Below are positions 19,490 to 26,707 of a stretch of DNA of 64,000 nt, in pieces; within the stretch, counting starts at the first letter, position 1, and every line of letters starts with the position of its first letter. Source of the DNA: JAAUTT01 sp038213375 (GTDB taxonomy: Bacteria > Bacteroidota > Bacteroidia > Bacteroidales > JAAUTT01). The stretch covers positions 124,001 through 188,000 of the forward strand of contig JBBQTB010000001.1 of NCBI GenBank assembly GCA_038213375.1. The letters are read 5' to 3'. Both the position numbers and the translations under genes were made by a program. The notes beneath the pieces were generated by a model. It was given only the letters and a program-made list of their open reading frames with translations. It was not told the DNA's origin and did no database searches.

Positions 19490-19866
19490 CGAAGTATATT
19501 TTTATTATGCAAATAGTTTCAAAAGTTAAATATTTTTTTGTTTAGACTATTTTAACATATTGTAATAAATTGAATTTCATAGATATAATAAATATTAAAT
19601 TCTAATATCATTATTTTCAACTGATTATATCAATGTCGTTGAGGTAACAAAACTAACCACTCCCAATACTCCCCCAAACGGGGAAGGGCTGGGGTCGCGC
19701 CCAGTTTGGGGAGGGGTTGAGCAACGAATAAATTCTTAGCTAAACAACATTGATTTATAAGCTTAATAAAATTTTACAAAAGTGAAAACTTTTACATTTG
19801 CTACAAAATTAACTAATGAATGTGATTTATTCATGTCATGTGTTTTTAAACTAAAAATATCTCAAT
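19490..19866. other. intergenic region with a GC-rich inverted repeat
   Basis: A 377-bp gap between the DUF551 gene and the next minus-strand gene. It is A/T-rich except for the island at 19655-19720 described separately. No gene is visible. Confidence 0.5.
19669..19716. repeat. GC-rich imperfect palindrome (CCCCCAAACgGGG / CCagTTTGGGGaGGGG)
   Basis: The G/C content contrasts sharply with the A/T-rich surroundings. Left arm CTCCCCCAAACGGGG (19669-19683) and right arm CCAGTTTGGGGAGGGG (19701-19716) are imperfect complements. It resembles the short dispersed palindromes common between genes in Bacteroidota. Copy number in this genome cannot be judged from one window. Confidence 0.5.
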
Positions 19867-20106
19867 CTATTTGTCGGGTTTATGTACCCTTACCGATTTC
19901 TGCCAGACAATCATGGCGCGGGCATGAGCCCTTAGTTCCTCTGCCATTTCTACATCGCCGGATTCTTCTAATAATTTAGCGTAAAAACGTAAAGTCGGAT
20001 GAGAGTGTATATCCTGAGCACGCAATAAAAACACAGGTTCGTCTTCGGGTATTTTACCGGCCTTGTCAATAATCCGTTGATTGTAATCATCCCTTGTAAA
20101 TTTCAT
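19867..20106 (-). CDS. small conserved-looking cytoplasmic protein, unknown function
   Basis: 79 residues, highly charged and helical (LRFYAKLLEESGDVEMAEELRAHARAMIVWQK), starting MKFTRDDYNQRIID. No signal peptide or membrane segment. The phrase EPVFLLRAQD-x-x-x-x-x-TLRFYA suggests a small regulatory or scaffold protein, but I do not recognise the family. It has its own ATG and sits alone between DUF551 and the tRNA-Leu gene. Confidence 0.55.
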   Translation of the reverse strand: MKFTRDDYNQRIIDKAGKIPEDEPVFLLRAQDIHSHPTLRFYAKLLEESGDVEMAEELRAHARAMIVWQKSVRVHKPDK

Positions 20107-20213
20107 ATTACATGGTTTTAGGTATTACATTTTAAAACCCCACTAAATTTAAGACTCCAAAATTATATTAAATGCAGGTCAAACTTCAGATTACTGTATC
20201 AATTAGATCTATA

Positions 20214-20254
20214 AAAATAAAAAAACCCGATAATCTATAAATTATCGGGTTTTA
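20214..20254 (-). terminator. terminator after tRNA-Leu
   Basis: AACCCGATAAT and ATTATCGGGTT (with further A-T pairs) form a stem around a 6-nt loop. On the minus strand it is followed by a T-run of seven. It begins five bases after the tRNA 3' end. Confidence 0.85.
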
Positions 20255-20258
20255 AATG

Positions 20259-20342
20259 TGCCCAGGATGAGACTCGAACTCACACGAGGTTGCCCCCACT
20301 ACCCCCTCAAAGTAGCGTGTATACCAATTTCACCACCTGGGC
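20259..20342 (-). tRNA. tRNA-Leu, anticodon GAG
   Basis: 84 nt on the minus strand. The acceptor arms GCCCAGG/CCTGGGC pair perfectly and the discriminator base is A. The anticodon arm CTACT-TTGAGGG-GGTAG places GAG at positions 34-36, decoding CUC/CUU leucine codons. A long variable arm (GGGGGCAACCTC region) marks a class II tRNA, and the T-arm is GTGAG-TTCGAGT-CTCAT. CCA is not encoded. Confidence 0.93.
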
Positions 20343-20603
20343 TTTGTATTTCTAATTAAGAGACCCTGTTATAAACGATTTACCCCTCAATTTTGGAGGT
20401 GCAAATATAACATTAAACTTTTAACAACAAACTCTATTGTTGCAACTTTAAAGAATAACTTTTCATGAGTAATTTTTCTCTCTGATATGCATTCATCATT
20501 GCTGTTTTTAAATTGTTAAATCTAAAACAATATTTTATTGATTATATGAAACTTGCTTATTTGAGGGGATTCAGTATAATCTTAAGCTGATTGCATAAAT
20601 AAT

Positions 20604-20669
20604 GTGTGAATGATGTAACTTATTTCCAAAGTTATGTAATACATCACAATATAAAGCTTAGCACCTTTG
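20604..20669 (+). promoter_or_regulatory. stress-regulon operator copy 1 and its promoter
   Basis: Positions 20604-20640 form the 37-bp element: GTGTGAATG, then ATGTAAC at 20613, then ATGTAAT 21 bp later at 20634. CACCTTTG at 20662-20669 is the -7 box, 25 bp beyond the element. It precedes the lipoprotein relic at 20701 and then the cupin gene, which probably now uses this promoter. Confidence 0.75.
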
Positions 20670-20700
20670 TAAGGAAATTTGATATTTATATTTTAACGTT

Positions 20701-20775
20701 GAATTCAAACATGATATCGATGAGCTTTGAAAAGCTTTGAAGGATTTTACAGTTAAAATAAAAAGTAGACGATGA
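20701..20775 (+). pseudogene. relic of a coiled-coil lipoprotein tail (paralogue of 21614 gene)
   Basis: In one frame the sequence reads EFKHDIDEL, a TGA stop, then KALKDFTVKIKSRR and a stop. This matches the C-terminus of the intact lipoprotein at 21614-22075 (EFNHDLDEMAKAFKDLTVKKTK) almost residue for residue. The N-terminal five-sixths is absent and one internal stop interrupts the remnant. It lies between operator copy 1 and the cupin gene, so this promoter probably once drove a full lipoprotein gene. Confidence 0.8.
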
Positions 20776-20838
20776 AGTCAATTATGTCAAAGGTAGGTTG
20801 AAAAAAATCAGCCTTTGAATTCATATTAAATAATTAAT

Positions 20839-21198
20839 GTGGATAATAGAGTGGGAAAGATGGAAAATGTCGAAGTTGAAAAAGCAAAAGCGCATATTAT
20901 TGTAGAGATCATCGAATATGTTCCTAATTCGGTTGTTATTAAAACAATTATAAAAAAAACAACTGGAAACGTTACTGCGGTTTCATTTGATAGGGGTGAA
21001 TCGTTAACCGAAAAAATAAGCCCATTCGACACATTCGTTCAAATCATTGATGGAAAGGCGGAGATTGTAATTGACGGTACAACTAGTTTACTGGATACTG
21101 GTCAGTCAATTATTATACCGGCTCATGCTTCAAATTTTGTAAAGGCCAACGAACGTTTTAAAATGATTTCGACTATCATTAAAAGCGGATATGAATAA
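20839..21198 (+). CDS. small cupin-domain protein
   Basis: 119 residues if the GTG at 20839 is used; the ATG at 20860 is an equally good start and gives 112. The C-terminal two-thirds follows the cupin pattern: FDTFVQIIDGKAEIVIDG then LLDTGQSIIIPAHASNFVKA. The usual metal ligands (H-x-H and E of motif 1) are not present, so it is probably a non-enzymatic or ligand-binding cupin. It is the first intact gene after operator copy 1, which ties it to the stress regulon. Similar stand-alone cupins are widespread in Bacteroidota with no assigned role. Confidence 0.7.
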   Translation: MDNRVGKMENVEVEKAKAHIIVEIIEYVPNSVVIKTIIKKTTGNVTAVSFDRGESLTEKISPFDTFVQIIDGKAEIVIDGTTSLLDTGQSIIIPAHASNFVKANERFKMISTIIKSGYE

Positions 21199-21225
21199 AA
21201 AGTTATCTCAGAACCGTTCACAAAT

Positions 21226-21291
21226 GTGTGAATGATGTAACTTATTCCAAAAGTTGTATAACAATTACCATTTCAAGAGTATGCAACTTTG
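21226..21291 (+). promoter_or_regulatory. stress-regulon operator copy 2 and its promoter
   Basis: 37-bp element at 21226-21262 with ATGTAAC at 21235 and GTATAAC at 21256. After 25 bp comes CAACTTTG, ending at 21291. The CsbD-like start codon follows 38 bp later. Confidence 0.85.
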
Positions 21292-21329
21292 TTATTAAAT
21301 TATATAATAAATATGGAAAATTTAAAATC

Positions 21330-21518
21330 ATGAAAAACATGACACAACATAAAGATGATTGGAACGAGACAAAAGGTAAGCTAAAACAAAAATTAGTATT
21401 ACTTACTGATAATGATTTATTATTAGCAGACGGCAAACATGACATGATGTTAACTAAACTTCAGGACAAACTTGGCAAAACAAAGGAAGAACTACAAAAA
21501 ATTATATTACCACTTTAG
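21330..21518 (+). CDS. CsbD-like general stress protein (first of three)
   Basis: 62 residues from the ATG at 21330; upstream in-frame codons lie in the promoter and are not coding. Pattern: DDWNETKGKLKQKLVLLTDNDLL, GK-x-D-M-M-L-T-KLQDKLGKTKEEL. This is the CsbD layout of W-N-x-x-K-G-K-x-x-x-x, then L-T-x-x-D-L, then E/D-G-K, then L-Q-x-x-x-G-K-T. CsbD proteins are small, induced by general stress in Bacillus and others, and have no known biochemical activity. Close paralogues sit at 36431 and 53799, each behind the same operator. Confidence 0.8.
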   Translation: MKNMTQHKDDWNETKGKLKQKLVLLTDNDLLLADGKHDMMLTKLQDKLGKTKEELQKIILPL

Positions 21519-21613
21519 ATATCAGTTTATTAAAAGCAAATTTCTTTATCTATATATTCATTTAAAAAACTATTATTCACTCCTTCAAACTCAAAACAAT
21601 ATAAACCATATAA

Positions 21614-22075
21614 ATGAAAAATACAATTTTAACCCTGGCAATAACAACATTTATGGCAGTAACAATGTTAACAGGTTGCCAGTCATCGGCAAAAAAGGTA
21701 GAGAATGCAGAAAATAAGTTGGAAGAAGCCAAAAAGAATGTAGAGGATGCGAAGCAGAATTTATATAAGGCACAGAAAGACTCTGTTTCTGAATATCAAA
21801 AATTCAAAAAAATAGCAGAAGAAAAAATCATTGATCAGGAAAAAAGCATTGCTGAATTCAAAGCAAGATTGGCAAACGAAAAAAAGAAAAACAAAGCCCA
21901 GTACGAAAAGAAATTGGCAAAGTTGGAACAAAAAAACAGCGATCTGAAAAAGAAAATGGATGAATATAAAGAAACAGGAAAAGACAATTGGGAAAAATTC
22001 AAAACCGAATTTAACCACGATTTGGATGAAATGGCTAAAGCTTTTAAAGATTTAACTGTAAAAAAGACCAAATAG
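21614..22075 (+). CDS. coiled-coil lipoprotein
   Basis: 153 residues. The signal peptide ends with the lipobox LTGC (Cys22), so it is anchored in the outer or inner membrane. Residues 28-150 are almost entirely charged heptads (KVENAENKLEEAKKNVEDAKQNL and on), predicting one long coiled coil. This is typical of Bacteroidota stress lipoproteins that may bridge outer membrane and cell wall, comparable in layout to Lpp, though no homology is claimed. It lies 95 bp downstream of the CsbD-like gene, probably in the same operator-2 transcript. A relic of a second copy lies at 20701. Confidence 0.7.
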   Translation: MKNTILTLAITTFMAVTMLTGCQSSAKKVENAENKLEEAKKNVEDAKQNLYKAQKDSVSEYQKFKKIAEEKIIDQEKSIAEFKARLANEKKKNKAQYEKKLAKLEQKNSDLKKKMDEYKETGKDNWEKFKTEFNHDLDEMAKAFKDLTVKKTK

Positions 22076-22149
22076 TATAGAAACTAAAATCAGAATAATT
22101 TAAATACAATTTTAATAATTTAATACTAATTTAATTAAAAACCAAAATC

Positions 22150-22302
22150 ATGGGAAATCTACTTTATGTAATCGCAGTGATTCTATTAATTGCATGGGCA
22201 ATTGGATTTATTGGCTATAGTGCCGGAGGTATTATACACATTCTTCTAGTAATTGCAATTATTGCAGTAATTCTTAGGCTTATTCAAGGTAGGTCAATTT
22301 AA
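22150..22302 (+). CDS. lmo0937-type small membrane protein (DUF5670-like)
   Basis: 50 residues, read directly from ATG at 22150 to TAA at 22302. The sequence MGNLLYVIAVILLIAWAIGF then GYSAGGIIHILLVIAIIAVI then LRLIQGRSI has two hydrophobic helices around IGYSAGGIIH. This matches the lmo0937 family of tiny two-helix proteins, often found beside CsbD and YtxH genes and often stress-induced. Its position between a coiled-coil lipoprotein and the signal-peptide/TM protein at 22333 fits a common transcript. Confidence 0.75.
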   Translation: MGNLLYVIAVILLIAWAIGFIGYSAGGIIHILLVIAIIAVILRLIQGRSI

Positions 22303-22332
22303 AGCATTAATTTAATATAAAAATCAAGTAAA

Positions 22333-22659
22333 ATGAAAAAAATTATTCTTTGTTTATTTACAACATGTTCATTATTATTGTTTTATTCTCCTAAGGCAAA
22401 TGCGGCTACTGTTGCTGCATCAACCTCTATTGTTGCATTAAAACCTGTAGAATCTGAAAAAGCAAAAGCAAAAGTGCTTGAATTTAGGTTAAACGAAATA
22501 AACGCGATGGATAAGTCAACTATGAAGTCGTCGGAAAAGAAAAGTTTACGAAAAGAAGTACGCTCAATCAGACACCAGCTTAGGGAAATAGGAGGTGGTG
22601 TGTATATTTCCGCTGGTGGACTATTACTTATTTTAATATTGTTGATTATTTTGTTGTAA
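22333..22659 (+). CDS. exported small protein with C-terminal membrane anchor (copy 1)
   Basis: 108 residues. N-terminal signal peptide (cleavage near ANAA), then a helical, charged middle (LEFRLNEINAMDKSTMKSSEKK and SLRKEVRSIRHQL), then GGGVYISAGG and a 12-residue hydrophobic tail (LLLILILLIILL). The family is common and uncharacterised in Bacteroidota, often close to CsbD/YtxH genes. A near-identical middle section in the gene at 22860 shows a local duplication. It probably ends the operator-2 transcript, since a terminator follows at 22674. Confidence 0.65.
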   Translation: MKKIILCLFTTCSLLLFYSPKANAATVAASTSIVALKPVESEKAKAKVLEFRLNEINAMDKSTMKSSEKKSLRKEVRSIRHQLREIGGGVYISAGGLLLILILLIILL

Positions 22660-22672
22660 ACAATTATTAATT

Positions 22673-22712
22673 TAAGATCACTGCTATAATAAGTAGCAGT
22701 GATCTTGTTTAA
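22673..22712 (+). terminator. terminator after the operator-2 gene group
   Basis: AAGATCACTGCTA and TAGCAGTGATCTT form a 13-bp stem with a 7-nt loop, followed by GTTT. It sits 14 bp after the stop at 22659, separating this transcript from the paralogue at 22860. Confidence 0.75.
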
Positions 22713-22859
22713 ATGTTTTAAAATCAGATTTGTTAAATAACGCATTGGGGGCATTAGATAATGCTACTTAATATTGTATTATTGCTATAGCTTCGGACTT
22801 ATTAAGGTGAAGAATTTAACAAAAAACTAACCAATTAATTATTTATAAAGATTATATAG

Positions 22860-23186
22860 ATGAAAAAATTCACTATTTGCTTAATAACAACATGTTTGTT
22901 ATTAACTTTTTATCCTCTTCAATCAAATATAGCAACTCCAGTTGCATCGGCCTCTTTAGTTGCTTTAAAACCTGAAAAATCAGCAAAAGTTAAAGCAAAA
23001 GCTCTGGAAATAAGGTTAAACGAAATTAACGCGATGGATAAGTCAAGTATGAAGTCGTCGGAAAAGAAAAGTTTACGTAAAGAAGTACGTTCAATCAGAC
23101 AACAGCTTAAGGAATTAAGTGGAGGCATTTATTTCTCAGCAGGTGCAATAATTATAATTTTATTGCTAATTCTTATTTTATTATAA
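22860..23186 (+). CDS. exported small protein with C-terminal membrane anchor (copy 2)
   Basis: 108 residues, same length and layout as the gene at 22333: signal peptide, shared core RLNEINAMDKSSMKSSEKK followed by SLRKEVRSIRQQL, then GGIYFSAG and a hydrophobic tail. The conservation in the middle is stronger than in the signal peptide or tail, which indicates selection on that segment. It is followed 19 bp later by the YtxH gene, so the two are probably co-transcribed. No operator copy lies directly upstream. Confidence 0.65.
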   Translation: MKKFTICLITTCLLLTFYPLQSNIATPVASASLVALKPEKSAKVKAKALEIRLNEINAMDKSSMKSSEKKSLRKEVRSIRQQLKELSGGIYFSAGAIIIILLLILILL

Positions 23187-23205
23187 ACCATTAAAAAACA
23201 AAATT

Positions 23206-23484
23206 ATGAGTTCAGGAAAAATTTTATTAGGTGTATTGGCTGGCGCAGCCGCCGGTGCATTATTAGGCATTTTATTTGCCCCGGAAAAAGGTTCAGATAC
23301 CCGAAAAAAAATATCTAAAAAGGGCGAGGACTATGCGGATTCATTAAAAGAAAAATTAAATGAATTTGTTGACACTATCACCGAAAAATTTGACAAGGTA
23401 AAAGAAGATGTGTCCGAATTTACTGAAAAAGCAAAAGCCAAATCAGATGAAATAAAAAAGGATGTAAAAACTGCCACAGCTTGA
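23206..23484 (+). CDS. YtxH-domain protein
   Basis: 92 residues: MSSGKILLGVLAGAAAGALL and GILFAPEKGSDTRKKI, then an amphipathic helical tail rich in K and E. The Gly/Ala-rich membrane helix followed by LFAPxxGxxTR is the YtxH signature. YtxH proteins are induced by general stress in Bacillus and are common in Bacteroidota near CsbD genes. Located at the membrane; molecular role unknown. Confidence 0.85.
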   Translation: MSSGKILLGVLAGAAAGALLGILFAPEKGSDTRKKISKKGEDYADSLKEKLNEFVDTITEKFDKVKEDVSEFTEKAKAKSDEIKKDVKTATA

Positions 23485-23504
23485 GCAATATTCAATGATT
23501 AAAA

Positions 23505-23570
23505 TTGAGTCTGTTCCGAAAAGTTAAATTTTTAAATTTAACCGCATAAGGATTTTCGGAGCGGACTCAA
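23505..23570. repeat. nested long inverted repeat after ytxH
   Basis: Outer arms TTGAGTCTGTTCCGAAAA and TTTTCGGAGCGGACTCAA pair over 18 bp (two G-U pairs in RNA). Between them GTTAAATTT-TT-AAATTTAAC forms a second hairpin. It lies 21 bp after the YtxH stop. It may be a terminator, an mRNA-stabilising structure or a small dispersed element. Confidence 0.6.
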
Positions 23571-23754
23571 CATTACAAACAAAATTGAAAAATGTAATTA
23601 AGGAAAAGTATCATTTAAGATTCCAAGTATACTTTTTAAAGGATACTGGTTGTTATTAAATACTTTGCACCAATTAACCATTTCGAACAGTATTTTACAT
23701 CCTTTAGAAAACTAATTGTCTTGGTATTTAAATAAAATCATCAAAACCGAAGAC

Positions 23755-24096
23755 ATGGAAGACAATACAAACTTAATTGAATCACTACTGGAAAGAGCCA
23801 CTGATTATGGCAAAACAAGCTTTGAGTTAGCAAAACTTAAGGCTCTTGATAAAACGTCGGATGCTATTTCTTCATTCGTACCTTATTCTGTCATCTGTAT
23901 TTTAATAGCCTCGTTCCTGCTTTTTTTAAATCTTGGAATTGCTTTTTGGCTAGGCAAAATCCTAGGCACAATCTATTATGGATTCTTTGTGATAGCCGCC
24001 TTTTATTTAATTGCAGGAATTGTTTTTCATAATTTTATGCGTAAATGGCTTAAAAAAAATATCAACAATTATATTATTAAAATGATCCTTAAATAG
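23755..24096 (+). CDS. holin-superfamily-like membrane protein
   Basis: 113 residues from the ATG at 23755 (upstream in-frame codons are unlikely to be translated). A helical N-terminus (MEDNTNLIESLLERATDYGK) is followed by two transmembrane helices (about 43-64 and 73-97) with GIAFWLGKILG between them and a basic tail. This is the layout of the holin-X/DUF1469-like family found in Bacteroidota stress loci. Here it is not phage-related; no lysis or phage genes are nearby. It forms a tight pair with the next gene (6 bp gap). Confidence 0.65.
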   Translation: MEDNTNLIESLLERATDYGKTSFELAKLKALDKTSDAISSFVPYSVICILIASFLLFLNLGIAFWLGKILGTIYYGFFVIAAFYLIAGIVFHNFMRKWLKKNINNYIIKMILK

Positions 24097-24102
24097 AATC
24101 AC

Positions 24103-24507
24103 ATGGAAAACATAACGTCCATTGCTGAGCTTAAAAATGCAATTCAATTGTTAGAAATGGAGCAAGTCATTAACAGGCAGCTTTTAAAAGATCAATTTTT
24201 TCTTACATACGAGAGCCTGAAACCAGTTAATATTCTTAAAAACACGTTTAAAGATATCTCTTCATCACCTTATTTAATCGAAAACATCATAGGTGGTGCA
24301 TTGGGTTTGGGCACTGGATACCTCTCAAAAAAGATAATAGTAGGTGCATCGGGAAATATTATAAGAAAGATTTTTGGCTCTGTTTTGCAGTTTGGTGTTA
24401 CAAACCTTGTTGCTCAGCACCCTGATGCCATAAAATCAATAGGCCAGTTCATCTTTCAACATATTATTTATAGAAAAGACCGAAAATCAAAAACCGAAGT
24501 TGAATAA
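24103..24507 (+). CDS. conserved protein of unknown function paired with the holin-like gene
   Basis: 134 residues. A helical N-terminal half (IAELKNAIQLLEMEQVINRQ, then LLKDQFFLTYESLKPVNIL) is followed by a Gly-rich, weakly hydrophobic stretch (IGGALGLGTGYLSKKIIVGA) and a basic C-terminus. It looks like a peripheral or single-pass membrane protein. The six-base gap to the holin-like gene argues for joint function at the membrane. I do not recognise a named family. Confidence 0.6.
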   Translation: MENITSIAELKNAIQLLEMEQVINRQLLKDQFFLTYESLKPVNILKNTFKDISSSPYLIENIIGGALGLGTGYLSKKIIVGASGNIIRKIFGSVLQFGVTNLVAQHPDAIKSIGQFIFQHIIYRKDRKSKTEVE

Positions 24508-24559
24508 AAATAATGTGAATTATTTTTTCAACTAGAATAGAACTAAATAAAGTAGATTC

Positions 24560-25654
24560 GTGAGTATAGAAAAAGAATTACAAATACCGTTTTATGCAAA
24601 GGCAACCATTTTTCTCATCGGTTTATTTGTCTTGTTTACGATGTTATACATTGGTCAGGACATAATAGTACCTCTCGTTTTCGCCATTATTATTGCTATC
24701 CTCCTAAATCCGTTGGTAAATTTATTTACACGAATGAAAATAAACCGGGTGGTAGCTATTGTAATTACCTTATTCATTACTCTTTTAGTCATTGTAGCGT
24801 TTTGCGTTCTTTTATTTTCGCAGGCAAGCCGTTTTAGTGAATCATGGCCAGTTCTGGTTGGTAAAATTACCGAAACAATCAACCAAACAATTACCTGGAT
24901 TTCAGGTTATTTCAATATAAAACCCAAAAATATCCACGCATGGATTACTAAAACACAGGGAGAACTCATCAATACCAGTGGCGCTGTTATAGGACAAACA
25001 CTTGTTTCTGTAGGAAGTGTGGTGGTGGTGTTATTTTTAGTTCCCGTTTATGTTTTTATCATATTATTTTACCAACCACTACTTCTTGATTTTATCCGAA
25101 AACTCTTTGGTGTTAACAACCAAAATAAGGTAAGCGAAATAGTTACCAAAACTAAAACTGTTATACAACGTTATCTAATTGGACTGGTTATCGAAGCTAT
25201 TATGGTAGCTGCACTTGATATTGCTGCTCTTTTAATGCTTGGTATTGAATACGCGGTACTTCTTGGTATTATTGGGGCACTGCTCAATGTAATTCCATAT
25301 ATTGGTGGACTAGTCGCAGTTGCATTGCCAATGATGGTTGCTTTGGCCACCAAATCATCAGCTTGGTACGCTTTATACGTTATGGCAGCCTACTATTTTA
25401 TCCAACTAATAGACAATAACTATATTGTGCCGATTATTGTATCTTCAAAAGTAAAAATTAATGCGCTTTTCTCTATAATCGCAGTAATTGCAGGAAATGC
25501 TTTATGGGGTATATCCGGAATGTTTCTATCCATACCGCTTTTAGGAGTTGTAAAACTCATTTTTGACCATATTGAACCCTTAAAGCCCTGGGGGTTTTTA
25601 TTAGGCGATACCATGCCTCCTTTATTAAAAATTAAACCGATTTTTAAAAAATAA
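24560..25654 (+). CDS. AI-2E/PerM family membrane transporter
   Basis: 364 residues from GTG at 24560. About eight transmembrane helices. Typical stretches are YIGQDIIVPLVFAIIIAIL near the N-terminus, PVYVFIILFYQP in the middle, and GIIGALLNVIPYIGGLVA with IQLIDNNYIVPIIV in the C-terminal half. The last two are the conserved NxIPYxG and QxxxNNxxxP motifs of the AI-2E (formerly UPF0118, PerM) family. Members export small molecules or act in Na+/H+ exchange; substrate cannot be assigned here. It sits in the stress island, 6 bp before the GH130 gene. Confidence 0.9.
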   Translation: MSIEKELQIPFYAKATIFLIGLFVLFTMLYIGQDIIVPLVFAIIIAILLNPLVNLFTRMKINRVVAIVITLFITLLVIVAFCVLLFSQASRFSESWPVLVGKITETINQTITWISGYFNIKPKNIHAWITKTQGELINTSGAVIGQTLVSVGSVVVVLFLVPVYVFIILFYQPLLLDFIRKLFGVNNQNKVSEIVTKTKTVIQRYLIGLVIEAIMVAALDIAALLMLGIEYAVLLGIIGALLNVIPYIGGLVAVALPMMVALATKSSAWYALYVMAAYYFIQLIDNNYIVPIIVSSKVKINALFSIIAVIAGNALWGISGMFLSIPLLGVVKLIFDHIEPLKPWGFLLGDTMPPLLKIKPIFKK

Positions 25655-25660
25655 ATAAAT

Positions 25661-26707
25661 ATGGTTCAAGTTAAAAAAGAAGGCATATTATTAACAAAAA
25701 CCGATTTAGAATTTGAAAATCAAGGAGTACTAAATCCCGCTGTAATACGTGCAGGGGATAACGTTCATCTTTTTTACAGGGCTGTGCAAAATGGTAATCA
25801 TTCGAGTATAGGTTATTGCAAGTTGGATGGCCCCTTAACAATTGTTGAACGATGGGATAAGCCTATTATCATCCCTGAATTCGGATATGAGTCGCAAGGT
25901 GTTGAAGATGCACGTATAACAAAGATTGATGACCTGTATTATTTGACTTATACCGGCTATGATGGCACTAATGCCCGCGGGGCTTTAGCTACATCAAAAG
26001 ATTTAATACATTTTGAAAAGCAAGGATTAATTGTTCCCCCTATCACTTATGCCGAATTTGTATCCATTATAGAATCGTCCGGTAAAGTGAATGAAAACTA
26101 TTACCTGAACCAAAAGTTTTATTATCAGGCGGATGATCTTGAAAAAAAAATGTTGTTATGGGACAAAAATGTAATTTTTTTTCCAAGAAAAATAAACGGA
26201 AATTTGGTATTTCTTCATAGGCTAAGGCCTGGTATTCAAATTGTTTCTGTAAAAAGTTTAACTGAACTTACTAAATCCTTTTGGAAACATTACTTTCAAA
26301 ACTTGCACGAACATATTGTCCTCGATCCTGTTAATGACCATGAGTCAAGCTATATTGGAGGTGGCTGTCCTCCACTTGAAACTGAACATGGATGGCTATT
26401 GATTTACCATGGTGTAAAAAGAACTGAAAAAGGATTATTTATTTATTCTGCCTGTGCAGCTTTACTTGATCTAAATAATCCTGTAAAAGAAATAGCCCGT
26501 TTGCCTTATGCCTTATTCTCTCCTGAATTTGATTGGGAGTTAAAAGGAAAAGTTAATAATGTGGTTTTTCCTACAGGTACTGCACTGTTTGGAAATACAC
26601 TGTTTATTTATTATGGTGCTGCAGATTCTATAATTGCCTGCGCTTCGGTTAATTTACCGGAGTTGGTGGCCGAATTGTTAATTTATACTAGAAAAGATGA
26701 AAAATAA
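25661..26707 (+). CDS. GH130 family beta-mannoside phosphorylase/hydrolase
   Basis: 348 residues, cytoplasmic (no signal peptide). Five-bladed propeller with family motifs: NPAVIRAGDNVHLFYRAVQ, YESQGVEDARITKIDDLYY, YTGYDG, PRKINGNLVFLHR, IGGGCPPLETEHGWLLIYHG and VVFPTGTA. The Asp in GVEDARIT is the family's catalytic position. GH130 enzymes phosphorolyse or hydrolyse beta-1,2- or beta-1,4-mannosides. It overlaps the following GT4/(alpha/alpha)6 gene by 11 bp. The pair therefore probably makes and recycles the same mannose-containing oligosaccharide or glycan. The exact linkage cannot be told from sequence by eye. Confidence 0.85.
   Translation: MVQVKKEGILLTKTDLEFENQGVLNPAVIRAGDNVHLFYRAVQNGNHSSIGYCKLDGPLTIVERWDKPIIIPEFGYESQGVEDARITKIDDLYYLTYTGYDGTNARGALATSKDLIHFEKQGLIVPPITYAEFVSIIESSGKVNENYYLNQKFYYQADDLEKKMLLWDKNVIFFPRKINGNLVFLHRLRPGIQIVSVKSLTELTKSFWKHYFQNLHEHIVLDPVNDHESSYIGGGCPPLETEHGWLLIYHGVKRTEKGLFIYSACAALLDLNNPVKEIARLPYALFSPEFDWELKGKVNNVVFPTGTALFGNTLFIYYGAADSIIACASVNLPELVAELLIYTRKDEK

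Noticed and set aside
20259..24507. An integrated phage or island with tRNA-Leu as attachment site and the holin-like gene as lysis gene.
   Set aside because: No integrase, no repeat of the tRNA 3' end was seen, and no other phage genes; the holin-type family is common in Bacteroidota chromosomes.
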